This document shows positions 1 through 10,192 of a stretch of 64,000 bases of DNA, piece by piece; the first letter of the stretch is position 1, and every line of letters begins with the position of its first letter. The position numbers were made by a program, and so were the translations under genes. The DNA lies in assembly GCA_019044685.2 (NCBI GenBank), contig JAGTXX020000012.1, forward strand, positions 1,426,001 through 1,490,000, given 5' to 3'. Origin of the DNA: Nannochloris sp. 'desiccata' (lineage: Eukaryota > Chlorophyta > Trebouxiophyceae > Chlorellales > Chlorellaceae). A model generated the notes under the pieces. That model did no database searches and was not told the origin of the DNA. It saw only the letters and a program-made list of their open reading frames with translations.

Positions 1-75
1 TTTAAAGACAGTGGCGGCAAAGCGAGAGCGATAAAGAGCGACCCCCCATGGTACACGGACGAGATCCTCAGTTAA
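1..75 (+). CDS. Possible C-terminal end of a gene entering from the left edge
   Basis: Frame 1 is open from the window edge for 24 codons and ends in TAA at 73-75. The peptide is charged and ends in the residues DPPWYTDEILS. It has the look of a protein C-terminus but is too short to identify. The gene downstream is on the opposite strand, so this would be a convergent pair separated by about 140 bp. It could equally be a chance open frame. Confidence 0.25.
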   Translation, partial: FKDSGGKARAIKSDPPWYTDEILS

Positions 76-214
76 AAATTTGATGGATAAAATCAACTAC
101 GAATATAAACTTAACTAACTTGTTCTTTAGTTGTTCATTCTTCTATTGTTACTAAAAGGGAGAAAGAAAAGAAAAGAAGAGAAGAACACGCGGTGTCAAA
201 AACTTAATTAATTC

Positions 215-2611
215 TTAATCTTCATCTTTATCCCCAGGCTGTTTCAATGCTAAATCCATTAATTTACACACATCAATACCCCCTTTCCCATCAGCTCCAG
301 TCCCACCAGCTTCAGCATTCAAGGCCTCCAACATCGTCCTCAGCTCCTCTTCACCCATTTGCTGTCGTAAAAAGGTCATCGCAGTATGTAACTCCTCCAT
401 TGAGATAACACCATCGTTATCCATATCTAACACACGTAATTTACTACCAATCTTCTGATCCGCATCATCTAATTCCTTCTCTACCCGCTTCAAAATACCA
501 GTAACGCGTTCCTCTAGTCGTTTTTGACCCAACGCTTGCTCCAATCTTTCTCTATCAACAGCGAGATGCCCCTTTGTAAAGACCATACGTGCTCTTCCGG
601 TGCTACCCAAGTTTTCGTTCAACCTCTCGATTTCTTTTTCTACTAAATCCATAAAGGCTTCGCGCTCTGTGGTTACGCCAGAGGAGCTGGAAAGCGCCGC
701 AAGGGCTCGAAGGACCTGTCGCATTCTTGCTTCTTTCGCAACTGCTTCCTTTGATGCACGTTCTTCCTGGGACTCTCCGTCTAATAAATCAGCAAAAGAA
801 GACGCAGCAGCTTCACGAACCACTGCAGCCGCCGCGGCAGTTGCAGCCAACTCTTGTGCAGTTGCCTTTCCTGCGGTAATCGGAAGTTCGCTGGCCACCG
901 CCACTGCTGCCTCAGCCTCTTCTTCTTCCTTGATCAATTCTTCCTCGCGTTCTAAGATATCCAATTTGCGTCCATAGCCATGAGTATCATCAGCTTCTTG
1001 TGGTGTAGAGAACAGCTCTACATCTTCAACTGCCTCATCAGGTAAGGAAGAAAGCGTCTCACGAAGGCTAGTCACATCCGCAACCGCAGGCGCCACCTTA
1101 CCCTTTTGAGCAGCTCCCATAGGCGCTGTCACTGTAAACGCACGCGATAATAACAGTAACGAAGATGGTAATGATCTATTCAGGCTCCAATCAAGCCATT
1201 CTTCTAGTTGCTCCTTCATGAATGCAACACCACCTTCACCATAGGGTGCTCGCATTCCTCGAGCTCGACACGCTTGCCTGAGTTCATCTTCTGTGAGGTT
1301 GTCCAGCCCTTCCTCTTTAATATCCCGGTCGTCTTCTTTAATCTCTTTCAAGTGCAGACGAAGCCTGGCACGCAAGAACGCGTCAGTTCCAAAGGGTTGA
1401 ATACCAACAAATCGGCACAAGCTCACTAATTGAACTCGCTCCAAGTTGTCCAGCGTCAGTTCATCGTTGAATAATTTCGCGAATTTTAGCAACTCTGAAG
1501 GGGCTACAGTCCCGCCTGCACGCACACGTTTCATGAATTCGTATAACTCTGCAGCAGAGGTCTGCATTTCGCCAGAAGATGCGTGCGCACGCATATCGCT
1601 CGCCATTTCAGTAACTGTGTCTTGTAAGAACCGAGCGACTTCAATCCTTGCACCGACTTTCCTCTTCATATCCTCTTCTTTTTTAAGCTTATCTTCAAAG
1701 GTAGAGGGAAGCATATTCGGGAAGAGTTTCAGTGCTACGGGCAGAAGCAATTCCATAAAGGGAATGACTATAAAAACCATCATAGGGACGAGCCTGAATA
1801 TATCTGCAGTTGTACGAGTGAGCTGTTGTCTCTCACGGCGAGAAAGTGTACGGCCAGAAAGCACCTTGGAGACTAGTCGCGATGCAATTTTGACGTCTTT
1901 GCCAAGTAATTTAGTGCCCAGCCAATAGTGCTTTGCTTCTTTTTTTATTACTACCCACCAACCGGAGTAAATTGCTTTGCGCTGTGCTCGAGGTAGAGCA
2001 GCAAAACGACCTAGCTTGCCTGGAACGGAAATTAAAAATTGGAACGCGACTTGGAGTTCACGAAGAGTAGCAGAAGTTAGCTGTTTGATACGCAGCGTGA
2101 GAGGAACTTGCCCAGGTGGAGGACGGCTGAGGCGTTTTACTCTTTGCCGAGTCTGTTCTAAGTCTTCCATCGCTTCATCGCATTCTTCAGCATCTGCATA
2201 TTCTGTAAGTGCAGGGGCCATTGATGGCTTGGGTGTGTGGATATGCGCAGGGTGGTGGTGATGACTTTCAGGTGTAGTTCCAGTTGGTGGTGTTGTCGGT
2301 GTTGGAAGAACGTTTTTTTCCAGCACCTGCTGCTGCATTTGCCATGTCATAGAGTGGAAAGACAACTGCTTGTTGGGACCCGTAAGCACCCCACCAACAC
2401 CACGGTGACGCAGAGAGGTCTGGGTAAGTGAGCGAATGTGCTGGACACCGACTGCTGCTGCATCCGTCCAAAGAGACTGGCCAAGTGTAGTGCTGGCAGC
2501 AGAAGGCCATATATTAGAGCTAAGTGATGTCAATTTGGTTCGTGCTTGCCGCTCAAGGGCAGTTTGATACACCCGAAGAGCTCCTAAGAGAGCCCTCCTT
2601 GAGGAACTCAT
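215..2611 (-). CDS. LETM1: LETM1-type mitochondrial inner-membrane protein with C-terminal EF-hand
   Basis: Single-exon gene of 798 residues. LETM1 family proteins sit in the mitochondrial inner membrane and take part in K+/H+ or Ca2+/H+ exchange and in membrane-protein insertion. The N-terminus is rich in Arg, Ser and Ala as expected for a mitochondrial presequence. The LETM1 core starts near residue 190 and includes the family's membrane segment (MMVFIVIPFMELLLP, about residues 275-290), followed by the ribosome-binding-like LETM1 domain. The C-terminal half has Glu/Ala-rich coiled-coil regions. A canonical EF-hand loop (DMDNDGVISMEE) lies near residue 730. The start is the only ATG that keeps the presequence. 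It is divergent from THOC5, with 304 bp between start codons. Confidence 0.93.
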   Translation of the reverse strand: MSSSRRALLGALRVYQTALERQARTKLTSLSSNIWPSAASTTLGQSLWTDAAAVGVQHIRSLTQTSLRHRGVGGVLTGPNKQLSFHSMTWQMQQQVLEKNVLPTPTTPPTGTTPESHHHHPAHIHTPKPSMAPALTEYADAEECDEAMEDLEQTRQRVKRLSRPPPGQVPLTLRIKQLTSATLRELQVAFQFLISVPGKLGRFAALPRAQRKAIYSGWWVVIKKEAKHYWLGTKLLGKDVKIASRLVSKVLSGRTLSRRERQQLTRTTADIFRLVPMMVFIVIPFMELLLPVALKLFPNMLPSTFEDKLKKEEDMKRKVGARIEVARFLQDTVTEMASDMRAHASSGEMQTSAAELYEFMKRVRAGGTVAPSELLKFAKLFNDELTLDNLERVQLVSLCRFVGIQPFGTDAFLRARLRLHLKEIKEDDRDIKEEGLDNLTEDELRQACRARGMRAPYGEGGVAFMKEQLEEWLDWSLNRSLPSSLLLLSRAFTVTAPMGAAQKGKVAPAVADVTSLRETLSSLPDEAVEDVELFSTPQEADDTHGYGRKLDILEREEELIKEEEEAEAAVAVASELPITAGKATAQELAATAAAAAVVREAAASSFADLLDGESQEERASKEAVAKEARMRQVLRALAALSSSSGVTTEREAFMDLVEKEIERLNENLGSTGRARMVFTKGHLAVDRERLEQALGQKRLEERVTGILKRVEKELDDADQKIGSKLRVLDMDNDGVISMEELHTAMTFLRQQMGEEELRTMLEALNAEAGGTGADGKGGIDVCKLMDLALKQPGDKDED

Positions 2612-2915
2612 CGTTGTCTAAATGCTAGTTTGTTTAGCAGCAAGGCACCAGCTGTGCAAGATGTGTTGTTTTGTCTGCAGTATAACTATACAGTGATGCA
2701 AAAAAAGAAATATACAGCTAGATATCGTCGACAAGCAACACGTGATTTTGATCAGAATGTAGAGATGCCAGCAAGGTCTCGAAAGCAACGATGGCCCTTT
2801 TGGCTCGTTAATTGACACTTTAAGATATCTATTGATTATAACGCAGTTAACTATATGTTCAAAGCCAAATATGGATTCAAAAGTTTGAGGCAAAACTTGT
2901 GCTCCAATTCTCACG
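2612..2915. promoter_or_regulatory. Divergent promoter region LETM1/THOC5
   Basis: This 304-bp stretch separates two head-to-head start codons and must hold both promoters and 5' UTRs. I see no clear TATA box or repeat. Confidence 0.4.
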
Positions 2916-4292
2916 ATGGACAAGCATGTTCTTCAAAGCCAAAGTTGCAATTGCTTTTCTTTAAAACGTTTAGTAAAACACAACAAACACCATATTGCAA
3001 TGGGTGATCTTGCAACCGATGTCCCCCAAGCACTGGGTGATTTATTTTCTGAAATTTTAAATCTTAGAGGTGCCACTGACTCTAAGGAGCTACAAGATCG
3101 CTTGAATGCTGGCGCCGTAAAAATCCTTAAGTTGAAGGCCATCCACAGAGCGATGTGCGAAAGCACCGAGTCTCTTCGTGAAGCCACAGTGGACGCCAAA
3201 AACCAACTTGATCAGTCTTCTCTCCAGCTACAGAGCCTTCTCTATGAAAAACAACACTATGAAAAAGAAATCCAGTCATGCACTTCATTCGCATCTGCCC
3301 ATTCAGAACAGCAGCTTGAGCTGCTACCGGTAGAAGCATATAGAACTCGCGCCGCCGCCTCGGCAATGGATGAAGAAGAAGAACAAAAAGAAGAAGAGCC
3401 CCACCAACTAATGCTCAACAGGCTGCATCACGAACTTGAATTTCGTGAAGAAACTGTGAAAGAACTAGAAGCTTTGAAGGCAAAGCGCGATGGCCTTGCT
3501 GCAGACGTTGCTCAGAAAAGAAGCTCATTGGCAGGATTAGATGCAGAAATTTATAAATTGAGGACATCAGCACAGCGTGTGCAGCGTCACTACGGTGTAG
3601 AAGCTGTGGGTATCCTTAGTGGGGATCAATCAGATCGTCTTGCGGCGTTACTCCCTGCTAGTTTGTATCTGATATTTTCTCACTTGACTGCTGTGGCGGC
3701 AGCGGACAAGCTTCCTTTGGAAATCTCAATTACTGGTGAGCAAGCGGTCGCTCATAGAAAACAAATGGCATCAGCTCTCGTACGTAGTCCAAGTGCACCT
3801 GCAAATGTCGTTGAAGCGGCGTTGGCACGAGCAGCAGAGGAAGCCTCTGTCAGTACCAAAGAAGGAGAAACAGCACTGGTGTTCCCGTTAGCCGTAGAGG
3901 CAGCGGTGGTGACAGAGACTGCTACTAAAAAACATAAATTTACAGCGACATTCCATTATAGCCCTTCATTGAATCTAGTTACTGTTTCAGGGGGGAATGC
4001 TGCACAAGATGCACTCCTTGCATTTCTCTTTGGGGACAACAAAGACCAAGTAACCCAGGGTGCGGCAGAAGAAATTGGCTTGCCTGGCAAAGCATATAGC
4101 TGGGCACAACGGGCTGCTGGATTAGATTTATTGCCTCCTATAGAGGAATTTGTAGCCAAAGGAGGTGGTGCTGGTGGTTCTGCAGGCTTAGCTGCTGTGC
4201 GACAGTATCAACATGAAGGAAGGGCAGCAGCCATAGCAGCACAGCTCGTGCATGCTGCCACCACCGCTGCTGGGCCGAGTGGAATACGTTGA
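2916..4292 (+). CDS. THOC5: THO complex subunit 5 homologue
   Basis: Single-exon gene, 458 residues from the first ATG. THOC5 belongs to the THO/TREX complex, which couples transcription to mRNA export in the nucleus. The N-terminal third is a coiled-coil. The family signature (LPVEAYRTR, an acidic linker, then PHQLMLNRLHHELEFRE, about residues 130-175) matches the conserved THOC5 segment with its long helix. The protein is shorter than animal or plant THOC5 (about 680-820 residues), so the C-terminal domain is reduced. An in-frame ATG at 3000 (MGDLATDV) fits the family N-terminus better; the 28 extra residues upstream may be 5' UTR. TGTAA, the chlorophyte poly(A) signal, lies at 4320-4324, 28 nt past the stop. 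Confidence 0.85.
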   Translation: MDKHVLQSQSCNCFSLKRLVKHNKHHIAMGDLATDVPQALGDLFSEILNLRGATDSKELQDRLNAGAVKILKLKAIHRAMCESTESLREATVDAKNQLDQSSLQLQSLLYEKQHYEKEIQSCTSFASAHSEQQLELLPVEAYRTRAAASAMDEEEEQKEEEPHQLMLNRLHHELEFREETVKELEALKAKRDGLAADVAQKRSSLAGLDAEIYKLRTSAQRVQRHYGVEAVGILSGDQSDRLAALLPASLYLIFSHLTAVAAADKLPLEISITGEQAVAHRKQMASALVRSPSAPANVVEAALARAAEEASVSTKEGETALVFPLAVEAAVVTETATKKHKFTATFHYSPSLNLVTVSGGNAAQDALLAFLFGDNKDQVTQGAAEEIGLPGKAYSWAQRAAGLDLLPPIEEFVAKGGGAGGSAGLAAVRQYQHEGRAAAIAAQLVHAATTAAGPSGIR

Positions 4293-4628
4293 CTGCAACC
4301 AAATGTTCAAAATTTTCTTTGTAAAACATTTATATTTCCGATATCATTTACACAGCGAGTGGGGCTTGGTATAACAACAAACTAAACAAAAAAAAAGAAA
4401 CGCTAAAAACTGTAACACACGAGCTCTTTCTTTCCTTGGTTCATAAGATACGAAGAAGTGGGAAAGGAGAAAAGAAATGAAGACAAAATGACGTTGAAAG
4501 TAATCAGAACCCTATTCCATCGCAAAAACGATGCTAATATCGTCAACGGTAATACCTTTTCAAGTTGAGTTTTTAACAACAATAAAACACTGACATCCCT
4601 AATATCTTACTTTGTTGCTGTTGTTTCT
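4293..4628. other. Convergent intergenic region
   Basis: Gene-free spacer between the 3' ends of THOC5 and the peroxiredoxin-like gene. Apart from the TGTAA at 4320-4324 and A-rich tracts, nothing was recognised. Confidence 0.5.
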
Positions 4629-5332
4629 TTAGTAAGTACCTCGGATAGGCATTTTCTTATCCTGTACCATTTTAATCCCTTGCACCATCTGCTTCAAATC
4701 AGGCCTAGCAAAGGTCGCATTGGAATACACCAGAACATGAACCAACCCTGCTGGGTTGACTAGGAACACAGCAGGCTCAGCATACAAGTTGATTGATTCA
4801 TCAGGACTCAAAGGACGGGAAATATAGATGCCCCAGCGTCTCATTTGTTCTTCATTTAAACCATAGGCAACTTTGAAATGGATGCGTCCGGCTTTAGTGT
4901 CGGGCGAGACCGCCAAGACAGCGCCACGAAGATCATCCACAAAGGAGCATGCCTTGTTACGAGTATCCGCGGAGACAGCAACTACATCGACGTTGAGTTC
5001 TTCGAATTCAGGCATGAGGTGTTGAAGGGCAGCGAGGTAGGTGAGGTCTAAAGGGTCATGGTGGCCTCTATAGGTGACGATCATTTGCCACCGACCGGTG
5101 GGGGCACCAATCTCAATACGGCCTCCCTCTGCACAAAAGTTTTAAGAAAATTTACCAATAAATTAGCATAAGTAATGAAATTGGCTCATGAATGATTCAC
5201 CTTACCTGTGGTCGGAAGCGCAGCGTGGGGCAAGGCGATTCCAGGTCTGAGCTTTGTGCCAGTCTCAGTCTCAGTGCCAGGAGCGACCCTCGTAAACATA
5301 TTAAAGCATCCTTGGGAGACTTTTGTAGCCAT
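4629..5332 (-). CDS. Peroxiredoxin-like (AhpC/TSA fold) protein lacking the catalytic cysteines
   Basis: Two exons: 5206-5332 and 4629-5128, joined in frame across a GTAAG...TGCAG intron; 208 residues. It aligns from memory with the AhpC/TSA-type peroxiredoxin-like family seen mainly in bacteria: LRPG-ALP start, VTYRGHH turn, LMPEFEELNVDVVAVSADT, WGIYIS, EPAVFLVNPAG, FARPDLKQM. In that family the segment after YRG-H is CPxC. Here it reads DPLD, so both positions are Asp (codons 5055-5057 and 5046-5048). The only other cysteines are one near the N-terminus and one in NKACSF. Thiol peroxidase activity is therefore doubtful; a binding or regulatory role is possible. The intron and neighbours show it is a nuclear gene, not contamination. 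Confidence 0.8.
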
Positions 5333-5681
5333 ACTTGCGGTCTAGAGAGAGGAAAATGGGGTGGCTTTTGACTAGGGAAGTGAAAGGTCCAAAGTGGAAC
5401 TTTTTTACAACCTTGGATTGGGGTTTCAGTCAATGCAGCAGCGTGGAATGCAATATAAATGACTTGAATAGTTTATAGTTAGATGCAAATGATGGAACGA
5501 GGCAGGGTTTAGGTGAAAAAACAGTTTATTTTTGAGGCCTTTGCTGTCGTCAAGTTGGCCAACTCGTCCAGCTTCATTTCATCTTCCTCCAAATGGTGCT
5601 GATTTCTTGTTATTCGATTAATTTAAACGTCGTTTTTTTTAATTGCATCATTTATTGCTATTTCGGGGTATCATTTAAGAC
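5333..5681. promoter_or_regulatory. Upstream region of the peroxiredoxin-like gene
   Basis: Spacer of 349 bp between the DDI1 stop and the peroxiredoxin-like start, both on the minus strand. It must contain the DDI1 3' UTR and the promoter of the next gene. No distinct motif was found. Confidence 0.4.
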
Positions 5682-7079
5682 TTAAAATCCACCAAATAAT
5701 AGAGACCCTGCCATCTCTTCATTACCATTTGTAGCTTTCAATGCATCGACACATTGAGGACGAGGAAATCCAAGAGCAGTCAAACGGTCCACTTTTTCTT
5801 CCCAACCTGCAGGGAGTTGACCACTATTGGGAGCAGCTGGAGTGGGTGCAGGGACAGGGGCAGAAAGTGGTGGTACACGAGGTACAGCAGCGCCAGTACC
5901 ACTACCGCCTGCACCTTCACCAGCCGCCACCGCAGCCTCCCCTGCCGCCCTCGCCTTCTCGGCAGCTTCCTCCATTTCTTCCAGCTCTTTCTTATTAAAC
6001 AAATCATCCTTTGGCAGCTCATGTTCCGCTAGAAACGGCACGGCCACATCTAAAGATCCAAACCGCAGTACATTGTCTTTCAGATCGATGCTACACTGAT
6101 GCCTTTTTAAATTATCAAGCCCTAAAATAAAATTAACGTTGTCGCCTTCTAGTACTGAAATGCTGATTGGAATATGTTTCCCAGCGACAACACAGGGTGC
6201 CATGTGGATACGACCTAAAATACGCTGTTGTCCTACTCCACGAGCTAAACCCTGGAACCGTTTATCCATCAAACGAAGTAAGCCACAGTCGTCTGCACAC
6301 GACTGGGACATAATGGTCATCTGAGCACCACTATCCACAAAAGCTTTAACTGCCTTTCCATTGACAGAAGTGTTTATATACAGCATGTGTACTGACGCAA
6401 ATGCTTCAGGGTTGTACTCCATAGCATTTGAGTAGTTTTCAAAGACGTTTTTCTGTTGAATGAGCTCTTCTAAACGGCGTTGAACATCAATGTTGAATGG
6501 GTCGGCAGCAGCGGCAGCCATTAATTTAGCTTCTTCTTCTGCAAATGGGTCTTGATTTTGAGCGCGAGTCATTTGCTCGACAAATTTAAGGATTGTGGCC
6601 ATGTCCCCAGAGGCGACAGCTTCACGGAGGGGAGGGGGGAGGCGTTCTTGCGGCATCGACCGAAGCTGTTGGAGGAGCATTTGAGCTTCCTCAGCACTAG
6701 GCATACCGCCTGCACGTGCTGCTCGTCTTCCAGGGCCACCACCTGAAGATGGATCTGGGCTCGTTGCGGTCCGTTCTAGCATGATAAGATCGCCAGCTTG
6801 CACCCCTTGGGCAGCAAGAGACGAGGTGGCGTTTAATGGTGCTCCGTTGTGAATTAAAAGTTGAATGTTCCGGGGAACTTTTGTTTCAGCTTCTAAGGTG
6901 GCCTTTAAAGTGTCTAAAGTAGCTTCGCCATCTACCTGCATTTGGTTTCAAGAATAAAAGAGTGAATTTCAAATAATAGATTTGAGAATGATCATAGGAA
7001 GTTTCATTTTGATCGGAAGGCAAGAACGCACCTCTACGGTCACTACGCGGTCATCAAACAAAGCTATAGTTAGCTGCAT
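5682..7079 (-). CDS. DDI1: DDI1 ubiquitin-shuttle aspartic protease
   Basis: Two exons: 7032-7079 (16 codons, MQLTIALFDDRVVTVE) and 5682-6935; 433 residues. DDI1 carries polyubiquitinated clients to the proteasome and cleaves some of them. Order of parts: ubiquitin-like domain (1-75), helical region, retroviral-type aspartic protease with catalytic motif FVDSGAQ at about residues 215-221 and the partner region around LGLDNLKRHQCSID, an Ala/Pro linker and a C-terminal UBA domain (final 40 residues, LTALGFPRPQCVDAL). The first exon is short but is required to complete the first strand of the ubiquitin fold. The family's D-S-G active-site triad is intact. Confidence 0.93.
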
Positions 7080-7239
7080 TTTATTGCTATGCTCTATTTT
7101 GACAGGGCATAATTTTTATTTATCTTTTGACAGACGCCAACCTCACACCCTTTTTTCTGGACATCGGCACTTCCTAGAAGTCTTCTGTAAGGAAAAATTC
7201 TTTCTTACAATTCATCAAACCAAAATACGTTAAATAATC
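7080..7239 (-). terminator. EngB 3' UTR with TGTAA signal, then DDI1 promoter
   Basis: Only 160 bp separate the EngB stop from the DDI1 start on the same strand. A minus-strand TGTAA lies at 7205-7209, 31 nt past the EngB stop, so EngB has its own candidate poly(A) signal despite the tight spacing. Confidence 0.45.
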
Positions 7240-8443
7240 CTATAGCTGATTAGTGTTATAAAGTGATCTGAGCCGTGCAATATGCGATAACAACTCATTC
7301 CTTCCTGCCCCTGACCTAGATGAAGTTGCCACCGCTGATGGCAAGTCATCCCACTTCTCCTGCAATTTCTCTTCAAACGCAGCTATGTTCTCTGCAGCAT
7401 CCGGGATCCCTTTCTTTCTTTTATCCACTTTGGTATAGACCAAAGTATATGGCACTTCAGCTTCACCAAGCCAATTGGCACAAGCAAGATCAATGGGCAT
7501 TGGTGGAATACTCGCATCAATTAATAATAAAACTGAAACTAAAGTTTCTCTTTCTAAGAAATATTCTCTAGTAAATTTATTCCACCCTAATACATTATCT
7601 TTACTCGTACGGGCGTACCCATACCCAGGCAAATCCACCAAATACCACGCATTATTAATTAAAAAGTGATTGATACATTTTGTCTTTCCGGGAGTCTTTG
7701 AGACCATTGCTAGAGAATTTCTGCCAGTCAACAGATTGATTAACGAGGACTTCCCCACATTGGACCTTCCAATGACTGCAAATTCAGGGTAGATGGCTGC
7801 AGGGCATTGTTCAGTTGTTACTGAACTTTTAATAAACTCGGCTGTCTTCACCTTTACGTTGCGGGCAGGAGGGAGTTTTATAATGCCAGGAGAATCTGAT
7901 TCAAGGTCTTCTTCTGCATCATCTCCAATCTCTTCATGAGATACAGTAGCAGTTGCAGCTTTCTGAATGGGTACTCTTTTCTTCTTACTCGTCTCCTTAA
8001 TATCTACTGCAGGCTGTTTCTCAATTATTTTGTCAAAGTCATCGTCGTCGTTGAAGCGACTGCTGCCGTACAACTCCTGAAGAAAATAAAGACAGGAGCC
8101 AGGGTCACTTAAATATTAAGTTTCGTATAAATACTATCTTATATATCAAATTTAAATGTGCTCTTATGCTTACTGTGAGACTATTCAAATTTTCATCTGC
8201 AGCTGCCGGGTCGAGAAAAATGTTCCTTTTGCGGGAAAATGCTCGAATATCTCGACGAGCACTGCCTGGAGCAGGTATACCTGTGCTTGCAAAAGTATTA
8301 GATCCTCCGATCGCTTCAGGCAGCAGTCTGCGAGTTCGGAATGCTGCTAAACTCACGAGCTGCTGGCATTGAGCAGAGACTGATAATGCGCTGCACCGCC
8401 TGAACAAGGCCGGCAGCATCCTGCTCTGGCAATGTAGTTCCAT
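7240..8443 (-). CDS. Organellar EngB/YihA-family GTPase
   Basis: Two exons: 8174-8443 and 7240-8076; 368 residues. EngB (YsxC/YihA) GTPases assist assembly of the bacterial-type large ribosomal subunit, so this should act in plastid or mitochondrion. The first exon encodes an Arg/Ser/Ala-rich targeting region. The G domain shows G1 (GRSNVGKSS, about residue 193), the TPGKTKCIN switch segment, G3 DLPGYGYA and G4 TKVDKR. An acidic spacer (about residues 120-150) precedes the domain. The upstream open frame extends to a TTG codon at 8470, but the first ATG is at 8443. Plastid versus mitochondrial location cannot be decided from sequence. Confidence 0.9.
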
Positions 8444-8723
8444 TTCAATCTTAGAAAAGTATTGTGGCAATTGCGCTTTTCTATCAGTGATATCGTCAAA
8501 AGTTAAGAGAGAATAAGCGCCCTGTCCGTCGGAATTTCTTAAAGTGCTGCATGATAACTGAAGTCGATTCAGATAATATCATATATTAAACATTACGAAA
8601 TAACCCAAATAGTAGAATTAAGGACCGCACACTCCCTTGTCTTCGTGCATGCATGTCAATTTTTCTACATGTTTAAATTAGTTTTTATTTCTAGGTCTTC
8701 TTAGGATCTTTGGATTAGTGCAA

Positions 8724-9803
8724 ATGATGGAAATCGACTTAAAACCCCATGTAGACTTCTTTGATCGGCTCGTTGAGCTCATCCCAGCCAAGCATTACTT
8801 GGCAGACCCTGATGAGCGAGTTGACCTCAGACATATGAAAAAGAAGGATCGCCAGGCTGCTAAAGAGCAATTTAAGAAACAACATAAGGATACGAAGAAG
8901 GCAAGCTTAGACCCTTCCACCGCCAAGGGCACATTAGAGCTTTTAAAACTCAAATCAGAGGCGGAAGAGCAAGCCCGTTCAGCTGGTGGTGGTGGAGAAG
9001 CAGCCAAAGGCCCTGTAGATAGAGAAGCATTACGTGCTAAGTTACAAGCTCGTTTAGAAGATCTGAGAAAGCAGCGTAAAGCTGATGAACAAGAAAAGAA
9101 GGTTGATTCCGCTAAACAGTGGAGAGACACTGCTTTGGATGAAGGGCGTAGAAAAGCAGTTGAAAAGAGGAAATTAGAAGCTTTAAAGCCTTCTGGAGGA
9201 AAGCAATCTCAATCTCGACAGCAGCAGCAGCAAGATAGACGTCCTGCAAAACAACAGCGTACTGGAGGAGTGTCTCAACAATCACAAGGAGGAATTGCAG
9301 ATGGCAACGTGGGTGGTGCTGGCTTGACATTCAGCAAAGTAGATTTTGGAAATGGAGCTAGCAATAGCGATAGAAGGAAAGGTAAGCATAAGTTAAGTAA
9401 AGCAGAGCTATTACAAGAAGCTGAAAAACGTCAAGCTCAGCAGGGAGCTGGTGGTGGTGGTGGTGCGCGTGGTGAAGGAGAAGAGCAAGAGGCTTGGGGT
9501 GCTGCTTTAAAACGAGCTCAAGGTGAAAAGGTATTTGATGACCCGAAGTTACTTCGAAAGAGCATGAAGAAAGAGGCCAAAATGAAGCAAAAGAAGTCAA
9601 AGGTATGGAATGAGCGTTTAGAGAAGCAAAAGGAAGGTCAAGAAGCGAAACAGGCCAAGAGGAGGACTAATTTACAGAGGCGGGTGGATGCCAAAAAGGA
9701 GGCCAAAAAGGCAAAGCGGGAGAAAAAATTGTTGCGCGCTGGGTTTGAAGGGAGGAAGAAAACGTTTATTACAACCCCTTCACCTAAACCTCCTAAGAGT
9801 TGA
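8724..9803 (+). CDS. SURF6: SURF6/Rrp14 family nucleolar ribosome-biogenesis protein
   Basis: Single exon, 359 residues, extremely Lys/Arg/Gln-rich. SURF6/Rrp14 proteins bind pre-rRNA in the nucleolus and help form both ribosomal subunits. The N-terminus (VDFFDRLVELIPAKHYL) matches the Rrp14 N-terminal domain. The C-terminal third carries the SURF6 signature: KLSKAELLQEAEKRQAQ, VFDDPKLLRKSMKKEAK, SKVWNERLEKQ, RRTNLQRRVDAKKEAKK. Two adjacent ATGs (8724 and 8727) could start translation. The middle contains Gln and Gly runs. It is divergent from EngB, 280 bp apart. Confidence 0.92.
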   Translation: MMEIDLKPHVDFFDRLVELIPAKHYLADPDERVDLRHMKKKDRQAAKEQFKKQHKDTKKASLDPSTAKGTLELLKLKSEAEEQARSAGGGGEAAKGPVDREALRAKLQARLEDLRKQRKADEQEKKVDSAKQWRDTALDEGRRKAVEKRKLEALKPSGGKQSQSRQQQQQDRRPAKQQRTGGVSQQSQGGIADGNVGGAGLTFSKVDFGNGASNSDRRKGKHKLSKAELLQEAEKRQAQQGAGGGGGARGEGEEQEAWGAALKRAQGEKVFDDPKLLRKSMKKEAKMKQKKSKVWNERLEKQKEGQEAKQAKRRTNLQRRVDAKKEAKKAKREKKLLRAGFEGRKKTFITTPSPKPPKS

Positions 9804-10192
9804 ATATTGAATGCTATATCTCTGAATAAAATGCGTTAGATATTGGAAACGAGAAATTTTCCTTCAGTGTAGTGGAACCCATAAAAATAAAATCAGAATA
9901 ACAGTTTTTAAACTAGACTCCCAACCCCACCCCACCCACCACAGACCTCCAAACCATCAATCTTCACTTGCAGTTGTGCCTAAAAAGAGATTCCAGTAGA
10001 TGCGACTCTTCTCTCGTAAAGCACAAGGGGCTGCTGCCGAAGAAGGAAGTCGGCCATCCTTTGTCATTCTTCGCGCCTAAAGAGTGGGCAGCAAAAAGCA
10101 AAATGAAGCGGTGTTTCTCATTGCCCTCACATAAATTATAGCAAATTTTCGACTTTCTTTAAGGTTATTGCATTTCAGGCCAATTCACGAGG
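9804..10192. other. Spacer between SURF6 and secreted protein gene
   Basis: SURF6 3' UTR followed by the promoter and 5' UTR of the next plus-strand gene. There is a C-rich run near 9920-9950. No TGTAA or TATA box stands out. Confidence 0.4.

Noticed and set aside
1446..1928. 160-codon plus-strand frame inside LETM1
   Set aside because: It is antisense to well-conserved LETM1 coding sequence and is Ser-rich, as expected for a shadow frame.
4629..5332. Recent bacterial transfer of the peroxiredoxin-like gene
   Set aside because: The family is best known from bacteria, but the gene has a spliceosomal intron and base composition like its neighbours; ancient origin cannot be judged here.
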